Shown here one piece after another: positions 1-9,279 of a stretch of DNA of 64,000 nt; position 1 is the stretch's first letter; each line of letters begins with the position of its first letter. A program made the translations under genes and the position numbers. The DNA comes from a virus, in the IMG/VR virus record IMGVR_UViG_3300049435_000050, positions 1-64,000 of that record. One strand, given 5' to 3'. The notes beneath the pieces were generated by a model, which had not been told where the DNA came from, searched no databases, and saw nothing but the letters and a program-made list of their open reading frames with translations.

Positions 1-1737
1 CTGAATAAATGTAGCAGTATCATTTGTACGTACCAAACTATAATATTTAGCCCAACTTGGCGGCAATGATGTTATAGTTATAGTATGTATCGGTTGCTGC
101 AGACCGATTATACTAACACCGTCAGCACCAAACTCAGTCTCAAATGGTGTCCTGATCAATAATGAATTAGAGGTATATACATCACTTGTAACTCCATCAT
201 CATCATAAAATATTATACCGTATTTACGTGACGCACCCTGTTTTATGGTGTTTATAGAAAGCCCGTTATCAAGTAATGTAGAATAGTTCACCGCAGTTAC
301 GCTTGTAGCGAATGTAATTGAGTTTTTACCTTCATGCGCCTCTATGATAAAATCCCAATTGGCATTGCCACCTGCTGCTGTTTCATTGCTTACTGTCCCT
401 GTCCCTACGGCATCAATGGTGCGTAGCCATTGTTTTATACGCGCAGCAATTGTACTCTCCGTATCGGCATTTGTAGCTGTATATGAGAAATTCTTACCAC
501 CGTTACCACCAAATGACTGTATATAAAATACGTTGCCTTTTTTTACATCGCTGCCAATAATAAAATGAGTCGTTGTAGTCCACCACGAATTAAATATACC
601 GCCATGTTCTGTATTTGAGATAAGTGTTGAGGTAAAAGTCGGCGAATTTAGTTGTGATACTGTGCCGGATGGGAGATAGAACGGTTTAAATGTACAAACA
701 ATGCCAGCATCAATATGAACTACTGGAAATCCTTCCTGAAAGTTAGAGTATGACATCGCCCTGTTAAGGAATGATTGGCACTTCGGGGTTTTAGGTAAAA
801 ATGAGTAAGGTCGCAATACTTTGCTTTGCTCTATAATTACCAGTGGCCCATCGTTGAAAAATGTGTAAACAAAAACTGAATAATCCGGTATCGCTAAATC
901 AGCTTTATTCAGTACGATCACGCTCGCCCAATCAGCGTCATTTATTTTAGCCAATATTTCTATCTTAGTCACATCCCTGCTACCTGTTTCCATGCTCCAC
1001 TCAATAGCATTGTTATTGAATGATACATCGCCTATACCTAAATAACTTTCATTAGGTGGTAATGGAACATCGCTATAAGGAGAACACTCCGACATTTCAT
1101 TGTCGAAGTAGTAGAAGCGATAACAAAACTTCATCTGTATCCCATACAGATAGTTCGAACTCTTGGTAAGGTCTGTTACAAATTTCCATGTAGGACTGTA
1201 TACCGGGGCTTGTTTATAGGCAGTGATAAAGTCCTCTGTAATGACCGTTCCATATCCTGTACCTGTCTTGTCTATACAGCGGTTGGTGTTCGTTTTACGG
1301 GCTTTGTTCAGACCACTATCACACCAATATAGTAAGTCATCCTGTATAACGTCGGCATGGTAAATAGGGAATTTCGGGTCGAACTTTAATATATCAACGT
1401 TATTGGTGTCCGTCAGGTTTAAAAGTACCTGTGTAATAGTGTTTGATTGTATATCGTAGAAATAGATTCCGTGATTTCCGTTTGAGTTGTAGTTAAAGAA
1501 AAATAACCTGCCACGTTCCTCGTTAGCTGCCCATCCGATACATTTATTAGTACCGTCAGGAAGAGTGTTAAGTACTTGTGTATTGCCGAGGATAGAAGTA
1601 GCCACACCACGCCTGCCTGACCCATATACGCGCATATTAACCATGCGCCTTACAGTGGTAGGTTTTAGGTACTGGTCGCTCGTATCAACATCTACTGCGT
1701 CAACAAAAGTATTGGTAGTTATTTTTTTTTCTCCCAT
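1..1737 (-). CDS. Large tail/stabilisation-like virion protein (partial)
   Basis: The frame opens with ATG at 1737 and stays open for 579 codons to the left edge, so the C-terminus is outside the window. It starts 3 bases after the stop of the preceding gene and is the last visible member of the capsid-connector operon. The sequence is rich in Tyr, Trp and Asn and looks beta-rich. A Gly/Arg turn (VYGSGRRGVATS, about residues 37-48) sits near the N-terminus. No signal peptide or membrane segment is seen. In crAss-like phages a large tail-stabilisation protein follows the ring proteins. That role is inferred from order and size, not from a diagnostic motif. Confidence 0.6.
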   Translation of the reverse strand, partial: MGEKKITTNTFVDAVDVDTSDQYLKPTTVRRMVNMRVYGSGRRGVATSILGNTQVLNTLPDGTNKCIGWAANEERGRLFFFNYNSNGNHGIYFYDIQSNTITQVLLNLTDTNNVDILKFDPKFPIYHADVIQDDLLYWCDSGLNKARKTNTNRCIDKTGTGYGTVITEDFITAYKQAPVYSPTWKFVTDLTKSSNYLYGIQMKFCYRFYYFDNEMSECSPYSDVPLPPNESYLGIGDVSFNNNAIEWSMETGSRDVTKIEILAKINDADWASVIVLNKADLAIPDYSVFVYTFFNDGPLVIIEQSKVLRPYSFLPKTPKCQSFLNRAMSYSNFQEGFPVVHIDAGIVCTFKPFYLPSGTVSQLNSPTFTSTLISNTEHGGIFNSWWTTTTHFIIGSDVKKGNVFYIQSFGGNGGKNFSYTATNADTESTIAARIKQWLRTIDAVGTGTVSNETAAGGNANWDFIIEAHEGKNSITFATSVTAVNYSTLLDNGLSINTIKQGASRKYGIIFYDDDGVTSDVYTSNSLLIRTPFETEFGADGVSIIGLQQPIHTITITSLPPSWAKYYSLVRTNDTATFIQ

Positions 1738-1740
1738 AAC

Positions 1741-2520
1741 TTACATTTTAGGAGCAGAAATATTATTAGAATTGAAGGCATCCAACCAAGCAGTAATACC
1801 CTCATCACTTTCAAAAGACGATAATCTATGAAATTCCTCTTTGTAGTTTTTACGGTTAAGTTCGCCCAATTGTGGGTTACGTGTACGGTAGTATTTAGCC
1901 AACGCAAAAAACTCTATAGCCTCTTTACATTGAGATGGAACGTACTCTGGACATTCTGACAAGCCATCGCTTGAATAAAAACAGCCGAAAGTGTCTGTAG
2001 ACTGTATCGTACAGCCGTTAATAAAACTTTGTCTGCGTGGTGGGTCATAAGTAACTACGCCTGTTTTCCAATATCCACTTGGCATTCCGTACACCTCACC
2101 CAAACCGAAATTCCATGATGTATAAGGTGATACTGCATAAAACAAGTCAGTCCTGAAAAACTCCCAAATGTCATTATCGGCATTACTATTGGAAGTTGGA
2201 GTTGTTTTATTGATCGTGCCCAACAAGCTGTCATCAACAGCCAAAGCAAATGACCGTTTATGTAATGTTCCGTCCTGTGCTGTATGGGTGCGCGTTAGAA
2301 ATGTCATTAAGGGCTTAACGCATGAAGAAGGCCAGCAAATAGCATTGCGAGAGTCTGTGGTCAATCCCTCTGTTACTCCCCAACAAGGCATAGCGTGAAG
2401 CGATAAATCACGGATTGCGTCAAATATGCAGCCCCACACGGTTTGCTGATTTTGGAAGCCAGGTTCGCCAGTTTCCTTGCAAAGCTCAAGCATTATTTGT
2501 TCTGTCGCAACCACACTCAT
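1741..2520 (-). CDS. Connector/ring-like virion protein
   Basis: 259 codons, 3 bases downstream of its neighbour and 3 bases before the next gene, so clearly one operon. The C-terminal third (YRTRNPQLGELNRKNYKEEF, about residues 211-230) is helical and charged, as in neck or ring proteins. The Cys- and Trp-containing N-terminal half is unusual for a cytoplasmic enzyme. Position after capsid and two similar-sized proteins suggests one of the stacked ring proteins joining portal to tail. No catalytic motif is visible. Confidence 0.55.
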   Translation of the reverse strand: MSVVATEQIMLELCKETGEPGFQNQQTVWGCIFDAIRDLSLHAMPCWGVTEGLTTDSRNAICWPSSCVKPLMTFLTRTHTAQDGTLHKRSFALAVDDSLLGTINKTTPTSNSNADNDIWEFFRTDLFYAVSPYTSWNFGLGEVYGMPSGYWKTGVVTYDPPRRQSFINGCTIQSTDTFGCFYSSDGLSECPEYVPSQCKEAIEFFALAKYYRTRNPQLGELNRKNYKEEFHRLSSFESDEGITAWLDAFNSNNISAPKM

Positions 2521-2523
2521 TTT

Positions 2524-3135
2524 TTAATTATCTTTAGTGTCTTGTGTATAATCTTGTGGTAACTGCCTTTCCCCTAAAAGGAAGCTGACCATCATATCTA
2601 CTACCTTAGTATCTCCGTCAGATGGCAATATTACCTCGTCAGTGTCATTTAAATCACCTACATGAACCCATTGCTTGGTTCTGATAGCGTTTACCAAAGC
2701 AGGCTTGTTATACAGCCATACCCGTGTTTGTCCTTCTGGATAGTAACTTATAGCAGTCTTTAGCTTGCCATAATATTGCTCCAATGCATCATCGCCCTGT
2801 GTAAGTGGGAAACATTTCTTACCGCACATCGTATTTACCTCTAAGGCGCGTGCTTTTGGAAGTGTGATCAGTTTCTTTGGCAGGATGAAGTAGTATCTCC
2901 CTGTTGCGCTGTCTTTTTGTATAGCTATATTTTCAAAAACAGTGTATAGCAAAGGGTTTACATTATGACCACCCTCACTTCTGTTTTCAGCCCAATACTG
3001 GCCTACCATGACGTAGTTTACAGCATAAGCCAAATACGTTTCACACTCCACCCATCTTACGGCGTCATCTGTCGTGGGGTGCCCCCCTGAAATCTTAACG
3101 AGAGCCTGACCTATGAGTTCACTTTTAGTTGCCAT
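2524..3135 (-). CDS. Connector/ring-like virion protein
   Basis: 203 codons, starting inside the last 11 bases of the upstream gene (3125-3135 overlap), which points to translational coupling. It is a mixed alpha/beta soluble protein with no membrane segment. It lies in the run of three medium-sized proteins between capsid and tail, the place of head-tail connector proteins in tailed phages. Function is by position only. Confidence 0.5.
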   Translation of the reverse strand: MATKSELIGQALVKISGGHPTTDDAVRWVECETYLAYAVNYVMVGQYWAENRSEGGHNVNPLLYTVFENIAIQKDSATGRYYFILPKKLITLPKARALEVNTMCGKKCFPLTQGDDALEQYYGKLKTAISYYPEGQTRVWLYNKPALVNAIRTKQWVHVGDLNDTDEVILPSDGDTKVVDMMVSFLLGERQLPQDYTQDTKDN

Positions 3136-3823
3136 GTTTGCCTTCCCCGGCTTGTGCCGATTGAATAATACCGTACTTAGCGTATTCCTGAAGTAATTGC
3201 TCCCTGATATTCACGCCTATTTTTTCTAACAACTTATATAGAATTAAGTTGGTTGCTGCGGCAGGCCATGCCAAATCCACGCTGTTTGTAGGATCATAAG
3301 TCATTATATCTTCGTCATCTGTGCTGCTGAATGTAAAGGCTATGTATGCAGGTGATGGATATATCAGGTAAAACAGCGAGTATGGGATTGATGTAGCAGG
3401 ATAAAAGTTTGCTGTAGAGGGCGAGTTGAACCGGTAGTACACGTTCTTCTTGGCTACATTTGGCGCACGTTGTGGTATCCTTGCTATTGCCATTAGCTCA
3501 TTCTCTGCTACAGAGGGTATGCCGAACTCTATAAGGCTTGGGCTGGTTGCATATCCTACACCTAATGGCCTTGCTACTACTTCCGGTGCTGTGCCTATAC
3601 CTACTGTTCCGTCAGCGTTAGAAGTGCCTGTCTGTGGGCGTACCCAAAAGTCAAGTAATGATTTTACTTTTTCGCTCTCGTCGTATATCGGTGAAAAGTC
3701 GTTGAAAATCTCAGATTGTACTTCGGCTAAAGCTGAATTGAAATAGGCTACAATATCAGTGCCGCTTTGATATTTGGCAATGTAAGCTGAAGTCCTGTCC
3801 CAAAGAAATTTTACTCCTATCAT
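3125..3823 (-). CDS. Connector/ring-like virion protein
   Basis: 232 codons. The N-terminal helix (about residues 15-40) is followed by a Gly/Pro/Ser-rich linker and a beta-rich core, then a C-terminal helical stretch (NLILYKLLEKIGVNIREQ). This layout is common in adaptor proteins that dock on portal. Starts from ATG at 3823, next to the divergent plus-strand cassette at 3.9 kb, so transcription may restart nearby. Assignment is by context. Confidence 0.5.
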   Translation of the reverse strand: MIGVKFLWDRTSAYIAKYQSGTDIVAYFNSALAEVQSEIFNDFSPIYDESEKVKSLLDFWVRPQTGTSNADGTVGIGTAPEVVARPLGVGYATSPSLIEFGIPSVAENELMAIARIPQRAPNVAKKNVYYRFNSPSTANFYPATSIPYSLFYLIYPSPAYIAFTFSSTDDEDIMTYDPTNSVDLAWPAAATNLILYKLLEKIGVNIREQLLQEYAKYGIIQSAQAGEGKHGN

Positions 3824-3922
3824 ACTGTTACCAAATATAAATAAAATTAATAAACTTGTGAGTAATAGTAAATTTAATACATAAGTACGGCTTCCCGTAA
3901 ATAAATCTCAAAATGATTTTTA

Positions 3923-3930
3923 TATATTTG
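3923..3930 (+). promoter_or_regulatory. Bacteroidota-type -7 element
   Basis: TATATTTG fits the TAnnTTTG consensus of Bacteroidota primary sigma promoters. No clear -33 TTG is seen at the usual spacing. It lies 46 bases upstream of the plus-strand gene starting at 3977 and would make that gene independent of the surrounding minus-strand operon. Confidence 0.5.
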
Positions 3931-3976
3931 TCTTAGCCGTTCGAGCAATGTAGCCAGCGGACTAAAACAAAAAATT

Positions 3977-4648
3977 ATGAAAAGTACTATCAAAATTGAC
4001 ACGGAACAAGGTCAACCAATCCTAAAAATTGTTCAGCCCATCGAATGTGTTAACTTTACACTTCAAAATGATGACTATGATGTAAGGGATAAACTATTAT
4101 CTGAGTTTATTCAAAAGCCATCAATGACAGACTGGAATGGCTGGTTCAGAGTTAACACGCATTTTACACACCCGTTTGAAAACCCAACACATCAGATAAC
4201 TACAATTGCTCCGGTTGAAGTTAGCGAACTGTTTACCCTGTTTAAACACAATATATTAAACAGGTTAGTTCCTTACAATACTATCTGTGCCATAAACGAG
4301 GGGAAGGAAAAATCACAAGGTAAGCACGATAAGATAATAGAGTTTTTTAATTGGCTGAATGAGCAGGAGTGGGCTACATGGGAGGAACAACATCCATATC
4401 TTGAGCAATTACCTAAAAAAACAGAAATAAATTTGTCATCATTACCTAAGCGAATGACAATAAGAGGCGTGTTTGAAACACGCCTTTCTGATGAGGAAAG
4501 GTTTGCAGCATTCAATAATACACCTAAATATAAATGGGACGCTGATGTGGAAAGCGATCATCAAGCGTTAGATGTGGCATTTGATTTTGAAACTTCGCCG
4601 GAGGGATCGGATTATTGGAATAAAGTGTTAGAAAGGATAAAATTATGA
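3977..4648 (+). CDS. Unknown protein of plus-strand moron cassette
   Basis: 223 codons, not recognised. Soluble, rich in Glu and Trp, ending in an acidic helix. It lies on the opposite strand from the virion genes on both sides, has a candidate promoter upstream and shares an ATGA stop-start overlap with the next small gene. A terminator follows at 4801. This promoter-genes-terminator island is typical of morons, so a role in the host or early infection is more likely than a virion role. Confidence 0.6.
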   Translation: MKSTIKIDTEQGQPILKIVQPIECVNFTLQNDDYDVRDKLLSEFIQKPSMTDWNGWFRVNTHFTHPFENPTHQITTIAPVEVSELFTLFKHNILNRLVPYNTICAINEGKEKSQGKHDKIIEFFNWLNEQEWATWEEQHPYLEQLPKKTEINLSSLPKRMTIRGVFETRLSDEERFAAFNNTPKYKWDADVESDHQALDVAFDFETSPEGSDYWNKVLERIKL

Positions 4649-4770
4649 AAAAACAATCCTTTTCTGAGTTCTTGCACAATGTAATAGGTCATCCGTTATT
4701 AGCCATTTGTAATGCATGTCACCTTTACAGATTAGGAACATGGATACATGATGACTTATTTAAATTCTAA
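4645..4770 (+). CDS. Small unknown protein, second gene of moron cassette
   Basis: 41 codons, starting in the ATGA overlap at the end of the preceding gene. It contains a CNACH motif (Cys/Cys/His, about residues 22-26) and one moderately hydrophobic stretch. The start is decided by the overlap. No function is recognised. Confidence 0.45.
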   Translation: MKKQSFSEFLHNVIGHPLLAICNACHLYRLGTWIHDDLFKF

Positions 4771-4800
4771 ATTCTAACTTATCAATAATTTAAAAGGTGA

Positions 4801-4834
4801 AAGCGATACAGTTGTGAAATTGAATCGCTTTTTT
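4801..4834 (+). terminator. Rho-independent terminator of the 3977-4770 cassette
   Basis: AAGCGAT (4801-4807) pairs with ATCGCTT (4824-4830) around a 16-base loop, and Ts run to 4834. It sits 30 bases after the last plus-strand stop. Confidence 0.7.
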
Positions 4835-4906
4835 GTAACTTTATTTAATTATGCTAGATGTATTTAATGCCGCTTCTGTATTTTCTGATCCAGATTCTAA
4901 GGAAGT

Positions 4907-4933
4907 CAAAAAAAAGCGGGAACCACCCCGCTT
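4907..4933 (-). terminator. Rho-independent terminator after the 4974-6080 gene
   Basis: On the minus strand AAGCGGG (4933-4927) pairs with CCCGCTT (4920-4914) around 6 bases, followed by a T tract from the A run at 4907-4914. It faces the plus-strand terminator at 4801, so the two transcripts are insulated from each other. Confidence 0.75.
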
Positions 4934-4973
4934 CAATCCACAAATTAAACCATGAAAACAATTAATCAGAGAA

Positions 4974-6080
4974 CTATATTTTAATGTTGTTTACTTGTCT
5001 GTACAGTGCTATCTCGTCCTTAAGACCTTCAGCAGCTTTCTTAGCGTTAGGATGCAGGTTCGGTGAGTTTAAATCCTGTTCTGCATATTTTTTGATCTTC
5101 TCGAACTTGTATTCGTTTTCCTGTAGCTTCTTGTACTCATTCCATACTTCGCCTGTCACTTCTGACATCGTTTCAACAATTGGCGGGGTTTCAAATGACT
5201 CATCATTTTCTGCATTCGCCAAGTTTGTAGCTATGCTTGTGCCTTCCAACGACTGTCCTATCTCGTCAGAGTACATATACCATTTGGCTGACAGGTGATC
5301 GTCAAGCACCTTACGGGCGTCTATGCCGTACTGTACCGGGATTATTTCCTTGTTGTTAAGATACCAACGCTGCATACCGTTCACGGTCTTTAGCTGAATG
5401 ATAAAGCGGTCTATCGCTTCCTGTATCTTACCTGCAAAGGCTACTTCCCTGCTTTCTGCCTGATTGATGAAGTTTACAGGGTCTTTAAATGCCAGTTCTT
5501 TCAATGTGTTCTTTATCACCGCGTCGGTCATATCGTTAACACCGCCTATACCCATACCTTTTGCAAGGGTTTTAAGGCGTTCCATAGGCCATGCATTACC
5601 GCCAAGAACAATAGACATAGCTGTGATGCGTGTTTCGTCCTTGTCGTTAGATACTTTAGCCAAATGGTCATTATCAAGGAACTCATAGAATACTGGTGCC
5701 TGTGGCTTTCTGAAAGGGCTTTGTCGGTTCATCGGGTTGAGATACCAAAACAGGTATACCATCTCGTCATTAACCACTACCTCGCCACCTTCGCCTGCAA
5801 GCATCTCATTGTCGGTAGGAAAGTACTCGAAGTTACCGTCCTTATCTTTCTTTTGTGAGTTTGCCCATCTTACACGTACTTCCCTATTTAATGAAGGTAC
5901 ATATATAGCGTACTCATTGCACAAAAGGCGACCTAAATGTCTTTTGTTGCCGTCCTGGTCAGTCCTTGAAGGAAACTGAAAACGCTTTTCCCGTGGTGAC
6001 GGGATTTGATTTTTTGGTACATTAAGGAGGTCGAACAACTTTGATTTGTTTACTACCTCGTGATCCACGTAAATGCTCAT
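4974..6080 (-). CDS. Conserved-position virion-block protein, unknown
   Basis: 368 codons, not recognised. Soluble, strongly charged, with alternating Lys/Arg- and Asp/Glu-rich segments. The last third (from about residue 300) is predicted helical and coiled-coil-like. It follows the capsid gene and is followed by its own terminator. The position fits a capsid-associated or DNA-associated late protein, but no motif proves this. Confidence 0.5.
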   Translation of the reverse strand: MSIYVDHEVVNKSKLFDLLNVPKNQIPSPREKRFQFPSRTDQDGNKRHLGRLLCNEYAIYVPSLNREVRVRWANSQKKDKDGNFEYFPTDNEMLAGEGGEVVVNDEMVYLFWYLNPMNRQSPFRKPQAPVFYEFLDNDHLAKVSNDKDETRITAMSIVLGGNAWPMERLKTLAKGMGIGGVNDMTDAVIKNTLKELAFKDPVNFINQAESREVAFAGKIQEAIDRFIIQLKTVNGMQRWYLNNKEIIPVQYGIDARKVLDDHLSAKWYMYSDEIGQSLEGTSIATNLANAENDESFETPPIVETMSEVTGEVWNEYKKLQENEYKFEKIKKYAEQDLNSPNLHPNAKKAAEGLKDEIALYRQVNNIKI

Positions 6081-6129
6081 GCTATTGGTTTAAATGTGTA
6101 AAAAAGGGAGCTTTTACACCCCCTGTGTT

Positions 6130-7593
6130 TTAAATTCCTATTAATTTAATCATCAGGTTAGCCAATGCCATTTCAGCACCAACTTCTGAACGGATGTCCA
6201 GGAACTTAGCATCTATAGAAGATGTAGCCGGATCAAGTCCCGCACCACCTGTATAGTGTTGTTCCATTTCACGGTTGTACCCGCCTAATGATTTGTAACG
6301 GTAGCCTACCGATGCGGTAGCGTCCTTGTCGAACTTGCTCTGTACAAAATCAATCGGCAATACATAACCTACACCTGCCCAATTGTAACCTTCTGTTCCT
6401 GCGCCCATCTGCTCGTTCAGTTCTTCCTGAGTGCGTAACAGGTAGTTGTATCCACCTTTATGCACACCGTCGAATGACAGCCATAAGAAGAAGTCCTGCG
6501 GGTCAGAGAATGAACTGAACATATCCGACTTAATCTTGCCGCTTTGTGCAGCATATTGGAAGCAGGTATTGTTCATGTACGTTTTAAGCGTATTATCAAT
6601 CTGAGTACGCAGACCGTAGGCGGTTGGCACAAGGAATGTTTTAGTCCCTGCACGTTCGCGCTGAAGGATAGTACCGATGTTGTCAAAATCACCCATGGAT
6701 AAGTTACCAAAAGGGTATGACAGCAAGTTACCGCCTGAGTTAGTGATATAGTCATCCAAGCCCTGAGTGGTACGAACAGGCGCTACACGGTTTTGTGCGG
6801 CTGCCATGTTCTGAGTAACATTGTTGTCACCCTGTACTGAGAACCACAGTGCTTTTGAGATTTTATCCATCTGTTGCTTTTCGGTATCTTCTGACCCTAC
6901 AATCATCATGTAGTTACCTTCCTGACCACCGATAGCTTTTACTGGCATACGGTCGGTCATTGCTGAGCCGGTGATACCGTAAGCAGATTTTATGATCTGC
7001 GTGTTGTTCTGTTGACGGTACAGACGCGGTTCTTTCGGATCAGCGCCTAACGTACCTTCGGCAAATGCGTTGGAAGTGATCCAATAGCGGTTGCCTGCGG
7101 TCAGTTTAGTGGCGATGTCGTTTGTTGACAGACGCGGTTTTACGGTTAACCTGTGAGGGGTAACGGTTTCGTCTTTAAGGATGATCTGTGCCTCGCTGTT
7201 GTCCACTAACTTGATAATATCCCACTGTGCAGGGTAAGAGAACGACTGAGTGCCGTAACCTGTAACCGTAGTGGTATACATCGAAGCGGTGTCAAGGGCG
7301 ATTACAACTGCTGTACCTGGCCCTGTTGACGGGGTGATTACTGTTCCGGCCAAGAAGTTGTTGATTATCCAATCCTTTTCCCAGTGTGCGTACACAGGGC
7401 CTTCAAGTGGCATACCTAAGCCCATTTCTTTGAGCATGGTGTACCAATTCTTGTCCATCCCGTGGCGGGAAAGGAGGTCTTTTCGTACTTGCGGAATATC
7501 GGCAAGTAAACCAAGTCCGGTTACAAAACCTTCCGAGGTTGTGCCCATCACTGAGGATGGTTGATTTGAGTAATTATAAGGTGCTACTGGCAT
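6130..7593 (-). CDS. Major capsid protein, HK97-type (inferred)
   Basis: 487 codons, close to the size of crAss-like capsid proteins. No signal peptide. The N-terminal arm (about 1-45) is flexible and Ser/Gly-rich, and the body is mixed alpha/beta with many Thr/Gly/Asn turns. It directly follows a scaffold-like gene (13-base gap) and lies downstream of portal and terminase, the usual slot for capsid. Codon choice looks well balanced, as expected of a highly expressed gene. The fold itself cannot be shown without a structure search. Confidence 0.7.
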   Translation of the reverse strand: MPVAPYNYSNQPSSVMGTTSEGFVTGLGLLADIPQVRKDLLSRHGMDKNWYTMLKEMGLGMPLEGPVYAHWEKDWIINNFLAGTVITPSTGPGTAVVIALDTASMYTTTVTGYGTQSFSYPAQWDIIKLVDNSEAQIILKDETVTPHRLTVKPRLSTNDIATKLTAGNRYWITSNAFAEGTLGADPKEPRLYRQQNNTQIIKSAYGITGSAMTDRMPVKAIGGQEGNYMMIVGSEDTEKQQMDKISKALWFSVQGDNNVTQNMAAAQNRVAPVRTTQGLDDYITNSGGNLLSYPFGNLSMGDFDNIGTILQRERAGTKTFLVPTAYGLRTQIDNTLKTYMNNTCFQYAAQSGKIKSDMFSSFSDPQDFFLWLSFDGVHKGGYNYLLRTQEELNEQMGAGTEGYNWAGVGYVLPIDFVQSKFDKDATASVGYRYKSLGGYNREMEQHYTGGAGLDPATSSIDAKFLDIRSEVGAEMALANLMIKLIGI

Positions 7594-7606
7594 TTTGTTT
7601 TAAGTG

Positions 7607-8728
7607 TTAAAGTCCGTAATAATCTTTAACAGCTTTAGCCCTATTATCCCTGTCTGAGTTACCTGCATTGGCGGTATTGTCCTGTCCTCTTTGTATTGCC
7701 GAAGGGTTGTGATATTCCTCTCTGATCTTCTTTTCAGCCACGTTTACAGCGTGCTGCTGCCATGCCTGATGATTTTCGAGTATCAGTATACTTTTAGCAA
7801 AGTCCGATATGCGCTTGGCGCCATCTTCGTTTGCTGGTATGTTTGCCCATTCTGACTTGATGAACTGTGCAACTTTATCAGGCAGTGCAGCCATGCTCTC
7901 TGTAGATGGCGTGAAGTCGGCGGTTATCGCTTTGTCATCTGCCTTTCCGTTGATGTTTATCCCGGCAAAAGAGATGGATTGTAAAGCGTTTTTTGCCAAC
8001 GGTGCCAGCTTGTCGATGTGTTGTGACTGCTTTTGCTGCTGTATCTGTTGCTGTTGTTCGTATTCCGATGCCGGGGCTTGCGATACCTGTGCTTTATGGG
8101 CTGTCAGGAACTCACGGTCGCCACGTGCATCTACTTTTAGACGGATTTGCTCTCTTGCAATAGTTTCTTCGTCATGCTCGTCGGGGTTGAGTTTATAGGA
8201 GGACTCAAGGTATACTTTAGCCTCTTTCTCTGTCAAACCCTCTTTTACCTGTAGTGCGAGTAACTTGGCATCATAAGCTGACATACTTTCAAAGTTGTCG
8301 TGCTTGTTAAGCTTTAGAAATGCGTCTACCTGTTCGGGTTTTGCTCCGCCTTTGAGCAGGTCGTTGAACTTTTTTGATAAGTCATTTGCGAACGGGTCGG
8401 TTGCTACTTTGGCTTTTAGTTCAGTATTCTCGCTGTCGAGCGCCTGCAGACGGCTTTCAAAGTCGTCAAACTGGCTATACTTGTCTAAAACTCCCGCAAG
8501 TTCCTCTTTGGTCTTAACGCGTCCGTCGGTAATCTTTACCAACTCTCCGTCGAAGTCAAATTGTGGCACTTGCGCCTGTTCTACTGGTTTGGCAGGTTCA
8601 GCAATCGCTGCTTCTGCTGCCGGGGGTATTGGGGTATTAACTGTTTCTGTTGTTGTGATCGGTGCTTCTGGTTGTTTTTGAATTACGCCAGCTTGCTCTA
8701 ATAAATCCAATGTACTATTATCGGGCAT
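7607..8728 (-). CDS. Scaffolding-like protein
   Basis: 373 codons from the ATG at 8728; an upstream in-frame extension to 8827 exists but would overlap the divergent promoter region. The N-terminal 60 residues are low-complexity Pro/Ala/Thr/Glu. A long helical centre follows, with a coiled coil (about 105-135) and a Gln-rich stretch (about 235-250). The C-terminus is basic. Acidic-helical proteins with basic C-termini directly upstream of capsid are typical scaffolds; the basic tail would bind capsid subunits during prohead assembly. Confidence 0.65.
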   Translation of the reverse strand: MPDNSTLDLLEQAGVIQKQPEAPITTTETVNTPIPPAAEAAIAEPAKPVEQAQVPQFDFDGELVKITDGRVKTKEELAGVLDKYSQFDDFESRLQALDSENTELKAKVATDPFANDLSKKFNDLLKGGAKPEQVDAFLKLNKHDNFESMSAYDAKLLALQVKEGLTEKEAKVYLESSYKLNPDEHDEETIAREQIRLKVDARGDREFLTAHKAQVSQAPASEYEQQQQIQQQKQSQHIDKLAPLAKNALQSISFAGININGKADDKAITADFTPSTESMAALPDKVAQFIKSEWANIPANEDGAKRISDFAKSILILENHQAWQQHAVNVAEKKIREEYHNPSAIQRGQDNTANAGNSDRDNRAKAVKDYYGL

Positions 8729-8789
8729 TGTTTGATTATTTGATTTAGGTAAAGATAATGAGTGCGTATATAACATTTCACATGAACTA

Positions 8790-8820
8790 TTGCATATGCG
8801 ATATATTATATGTAGTATTG
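8790..8820 (+). promoter_or_regulatory. Promoter of the XRE regulator, probably leaderless transcript
   Basis: TTG at 8790-8792, then 20 bases, then TAGTATTG at 8813-8820 (one mismatch to TAnnTTTG). The start codon follows only 5 bases later, so transcription would begin at or next to the ATG. Confidence 0.6.
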
Positions 8821-8825
8821 CATAC

Positions 8826-9011
8826 ATGACATTAGGAGAACAAATAAAAGCAGAACGGGATAAGCAAAATCTAACTCAGGTTAGATTAGCCTCTAATTCC
8901 GGAATATCATTTGATACTATTCGCAGAATAGAGCAAAACAGGAGTAAAAATCCATCTCACTTCGTTGTTACATCTTTAGAAAAAGCATTAGGAATAAAAT
9001 TTGATATTTAA
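8826..9011 (+). CDS. XRE-family DNA-binding regulator
   Basis: 61 codons from ATG at 8826, chosen because the promoter -7 box ends 5 bases before it; longer upstream starts would precede the promoter. Residues 3-58 are a classical lambda-repressor-like helix-turn-helix (TQVRLASNSGISFDTIRRIE around residues 17-36). Small Cro-size protein. It heads the second plus-strand cassette and is divergent from the scaffold gene, so it may repress its own promoter or the late operon. Confidence 0.75.
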   Translation: MTLGEQIKAERDKQNLTQVRLASNSGISFDTIRRIEQNRSKNPSHFVVTSLEKALGIKFDI

Positions 9012-9013
9012 TT

Positions 9014-9157
9014 ATGGAAATAATAATTGATACTTGGGCTATTATTGGATTAGGTATTGGAGCAATAATTGGAATGTTGCTTTACCAACTTTGGTTTAAT
9101 AGAATGCATAAAAGGCGTATGAAAAAGTTAAACGATATAATGAACGGTAAATTATGA
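9014..9157 (+). CDS. Single-helix membrane protein
   Basis: 47 codons. One membrane helix (about residues 7-26, Ile/Leu/Gly-rich) is followed by a basic tail (HKRRMKK), giving a cytoplasmic C-terminus by the positive-inside rule. It is 2 bases after the regulator and shares an ATGA overlap with the next gene. Function unknown. Confidence 0.55.
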   Translation: MEIIIDTWAIIGLGIGAIIGMLLYQLWFNRMHKRRMKKLNDIMNGKL

Positions 9158-9279
9158 GAAGTCTATTCTGCTTTCTGCTCACCCATACATGGGTACAAAC
9201 ATCCTACAGGACACGTAAATGTGCCCACTGTGATAAATTACAACGCTTAGTCAGTGGAGAATGGGAGAGTATTAAATGA
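9154..9279 (+). CDS. Small Cys/His protein
   Basis: 41 codons placed between two ATGA overlaps (9154 and 9276), which supports it being translated. It carries C-A-H-C (about residues 23-26), a half zinc-knuckle. Function unknown. Confidence 0.5.
   Translation: MRSLFCFLLTHTWVQTSYRTRKCAHCDKLQRLVSGEWESIK

Noticed and set aside
4851-4955. 34-codon plus-strand frame
   Set aside because: It overlaps the minus-strand terminator and lies after its own cassette terminator, with no ribosome site.
8295-8681. Plus-strand frame opposite the scaffold gene
   Set aside because: Antisense shadow of a Lys/Glu-rich helical gene; Ser/Leu/Cys-rich without motif.
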